A stretch of DNA of 64,000 nucleotides, from contig CAAHEI010000008.1 in assembly GCA_900772475.1 (NCBI GenBank), forward strand, positions 1 through 64,000, given 5' to 3'. Made by a program: the position numbers and the translations under genes. The notes below the pieces were generated by a model. It worked only from the letters and a program-made list of their open reading frames with translations. It was not told the DNA's origin and made no database searches. This DNA comes from Clostridia bacterium. Lineage in GTDB: Bacteria > Bacillota > Clostridia > TANB77 > CAG-465. Position 1 is the first letter of the stretch; every line of letters begins with the position of its first letter. This document shows positions 62,364 to 64,000 of the stretch, in pieces.

Positions 62364-63740
62364 ATGTCAACAGATACTATAGCTGCAATTGGAACAGCAT
62401 TATCAAATAGTGGTATAAGTATAATAAGAATAAGCGGGAATGATAGTTTAAATATTATAAGAAAAATATTTGTTTCTAATTCTAAAATTATGCCTAATAA
62501 TATAATATATGGTAAAATAGTTGAAAATGGAAAAGTAGTGGATACGGTTTTGGTTTCGTATTTTAAAAATCCTAAGTCATATACTGGTGAAGATGTGTGT
62601 GAAATAAATTGCCATGGAGGAGTTCAAATTACAAGAGAAATTTTACAACTTGTTTTAGCAAATGGAGCAAGACTTGCAGAACCAGGAGAATTTTCTAAAA
62701 GAGCTTTTTTGAATGGAAAAATGGATTTAACAAAGGCTGAGGCAGTTATTAATCTTATTAATTCTAAAAACACAACTCAGGCACGAATTGCTGCTAATAA
62801 TCTTGAGGGTGATTTGTATAAAAAAATAAAAGAAGTAAGAGAAGAGTTAATAGAATTAATGGCCCATATTGAAGTTAGTGTTGACTATCCTGAATATGAT
62901 TATGATGAAGTGGGAAATGATAATGTTATTTCACTTTTAAATAAGAAAATTATTGAAATAAATAATATTTTATCTACGTATGAACAGGGTAAATATATAA
63001 AAGACGGAGTTAATGTTGTAATTTTAGGTAAGCCAAATGTTGGTAAATCATCACTTCTAAATACTTTATCAAGGAGTCAAAAAGCTATTGTAACTGAAAT
63101 ACCTGGTACTACTCGTGATGTAATTGAAGAAAGAATTAATATTGGTAATATAATTTTAAATTTATCAGATACAGCTGGTATAAGAAAGACAGATGATTTT
63201 GTAGAAAAAATTGGTGTTAAAAGAAGTATAGAAAAAATAGATGAAGCTGATTTAGTTATCTATTTATTAAATGTTGAATCAGATATTGATGATGAAGATA
63301 AAGAAATTCTTTCTAAAATCCAAAATAAAGGAATTAAATTAATTACGGTAATAAATAAGATTGATAAAGGACAAAAATTAAAATTTGATGGCATTTTGAA
63401 CGAATTAAAACGATTCGGTGTAAATGAAGTAATTAAAATGTCAGTTTTAAATAATGAGGGAATAGATGAATTAAAAAATAAAATTGAAGAAATATTTAAT
63501 ACTAATGATTTAGATTTTGAAAATGAACTTATAATTACAAATGAAAGACATAGAGATTTATTAAATAAATCAAAAGAATATTTAGAGGTAGCAAAAAAGG
63601 AAATAGAAGATAATGAACCAATAGATATTGTATCAATAGTTATAAAAAATGCTACAAAGTCTTTAGGGGAGATTATTGGTGCTGATGTTAATCAGGATAT
63701 TGTAAATAAAATTTTTGAAAAATTTTGTTTAGGAAAGTAG
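62364..63740 (+). CDS. mnmE: tRNA modification GTPase MnmE
   Basis: MnmE works with MnmG to modify U34 of tRNAs (cmnm5U family). The 458-residue protein has the folate-binding N-domain (DTIAAIGTALSNSGISIIRISG), a helical domain, the G domain with GKPNVGKSSLLN (P-loop near 225), TTRDVIEE, DTAGIR and NKID, and the essential C-terminal CLGK. mnmG follows after 8 bases. Confidence 0.96.
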   Translation: MSTDTIAAIGTALSNSGISIIRISGNDSLNIIRKIFVSNSKIMPNNIIYGKIVENGKVVDTVLVSYFKNPKSYTGEDVCEINCHGGVQITREILQLVLANGARLAEPGEFSKRAFLNGKMDLTKAEAVINLINSKNTTQARIAANNLEGDLYKKIKEVREELIELMAHIEVSVDYPEYDYDEVGNDNVISLLNKKIIEINNILSTYEQGKYIKDGVNVVILGKPNVGKSSLLNTLSRSQKAIVTEIPGTTRDVIEERINIGNIILNLSDTAGIRKTDDFVEKIGVKRSIEKIDEADLVIYLLNVESDIDDEDKEILSKIQNKGIKLITVINKIDKGQKLKFDGILNELKRFGVNEVIKMSVLNNEGIDELKNKIEEIFNTNDLDFENELIITNERHRDLLNKSKEYLEVAKKEIEDNEPIDIVSIVIKNATKSLGEIIGADVNQDIVNKIFEKFCLGK

Positions 63741-63748
63741 GTAATATA

Positions 63749-64000
63749 ATGAGTTATTCACTTGGAAATTATGATGTTATTGTTATTGGTGCTGGACATG
63801 CTGGATGTGAAGCAGCACTTGCTAGTGCTAGACTTGGTAAAAAAACAGCTATATTTGTTATAAATATGGAAACTCTTGCTAATATGCCATGTAATCCAAG
63901 TATAGGTGGTACTTCAAAAGGTCACCTTGTAAGAGAAATAGATGCATTAGGAGGAGAAATGGCAAAGAATGCTGACAAAACATTTATACAATCAAAAATG
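63749..64000 (+). CDS. mnmG: tRNA uridine-5-carboxymethylaminomethyl modification enzyme MnmG (5' part, truncated by window)
   Basis: Only the first 84 codons lie in the window. The FAD-binding start YDVIVIGAGHAGCEAALASARLGKKT, with GxGxxG, and the following NPSIGGTSKGHLVREIDALGG are diagnostic for MnmG (GidA). ATG 63749 comes 8 bases after the mnmE stop with GAAAGTAGG upstream. It partners MnmE. Confidence 0.96.
   Translation, partial: MSYSLGNYDVIVIGAGHAGCEAALASARLGKKTAIFVINMETLANMPCNPSIGGTSKGHLVREIDALGGEMAKNADKTFIQSKM

Noticed and set aside
1..64000. CRISPR arrays, rRNA genes or insertion sequences
   Set aside because: No spaced direct repeats, rRNA-like stretches or IS transposase genes were seen.

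Overview
The window is a 64-kb piece of a very AT-rich (by eye under 30% GC) chromosome of a spore-forming Firmicute, most likely a member of class Clostridia. Evidence: the sporulation set spoIIGA-sigE-sigG, a SpoIVFA/SpoIVFB-like pair and a YlmC/YmxH protein; a valine T-box; the small (about 82 nt) SRP RNA; and the Gram-positive order rpmH-rnpA-yidD-yidC-jag-mnmE-mnmG across the origin from dnaA-dnaN-recF-gyrB. Species cannot be named from sequence alone.

Layout. The chromosomal origin lies at about 57.8-58.1 kb between dnaN and dnaA, with a second DnaA-box cluster upstream of dnaA. To the right everything runs rightward (rpmH to a truncated mnmG at the window end). To the left nearly everything runs leftward, co-oriented with replication. 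From the origin leftward: dnaA, dnaN, recF, gyrB, a GT39 glycosyltransferase, infC-rpmI-rplT (AUA start and attenuator), efp, the SRP RNA with dnaX-ybaB-recR, murI, an OmpR-type two-component system, tatD, two membrane proteins (CmpB-like, DUF975) and two Nudix genes. Then comes a mobile element (26.3-37.7 kb), a tRNA-Pro, and then acpS-metG, lepB-holB-ricT-ferredoxin, T-box-valS, two CDF exporters around a P-type ATPase, miaB, spoIVFA/FB, ftsA-ftsZ, spoIIGA-sigE-sigG, an amidase and ylmC.

Accessory region. An 11.4-kb integrative and mobilizable element sits in the 3' end of tRNA-Pro(UGG), bounded by 23-bp direct repeats. It carries a RepA-like initiator, a pMV158-type oriT, a MobV relaxase, TnpV, an excisionase and a tyrosine integrase with an in-frame stop. 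Its cargo is a transglutaminase-fold protein with a small partner and a divergent XRE regulator, a winged-helix/coiled-coil protein that looks frameshifted at its 3' end, a DUF3800 protein overlapping a small conserved gene, and a DUF6076 zinc-ribbon-like protein. This cargo is the best place to look for an undescribed (possibly anti-phage) system. Just outside the element, at 39.4-39.5 kb, is an orphan group II intron 3' end (domains V-VI) without a reverse transcriptase gene.

How the genes work together. The core genes cover initiation and replication (dnaA, dnaN, dnaX, holB, gyrB, recF, recR), translation (infC, L35, L20, L34, efp, valS, metG, mnmE/G, miaB, rnpA, SRP RNA), envelope and division (ftsA, ftsZ, murI, lepB, yidC, yidD, jag) and the sigma-E/sigma-G sporulation cascade.
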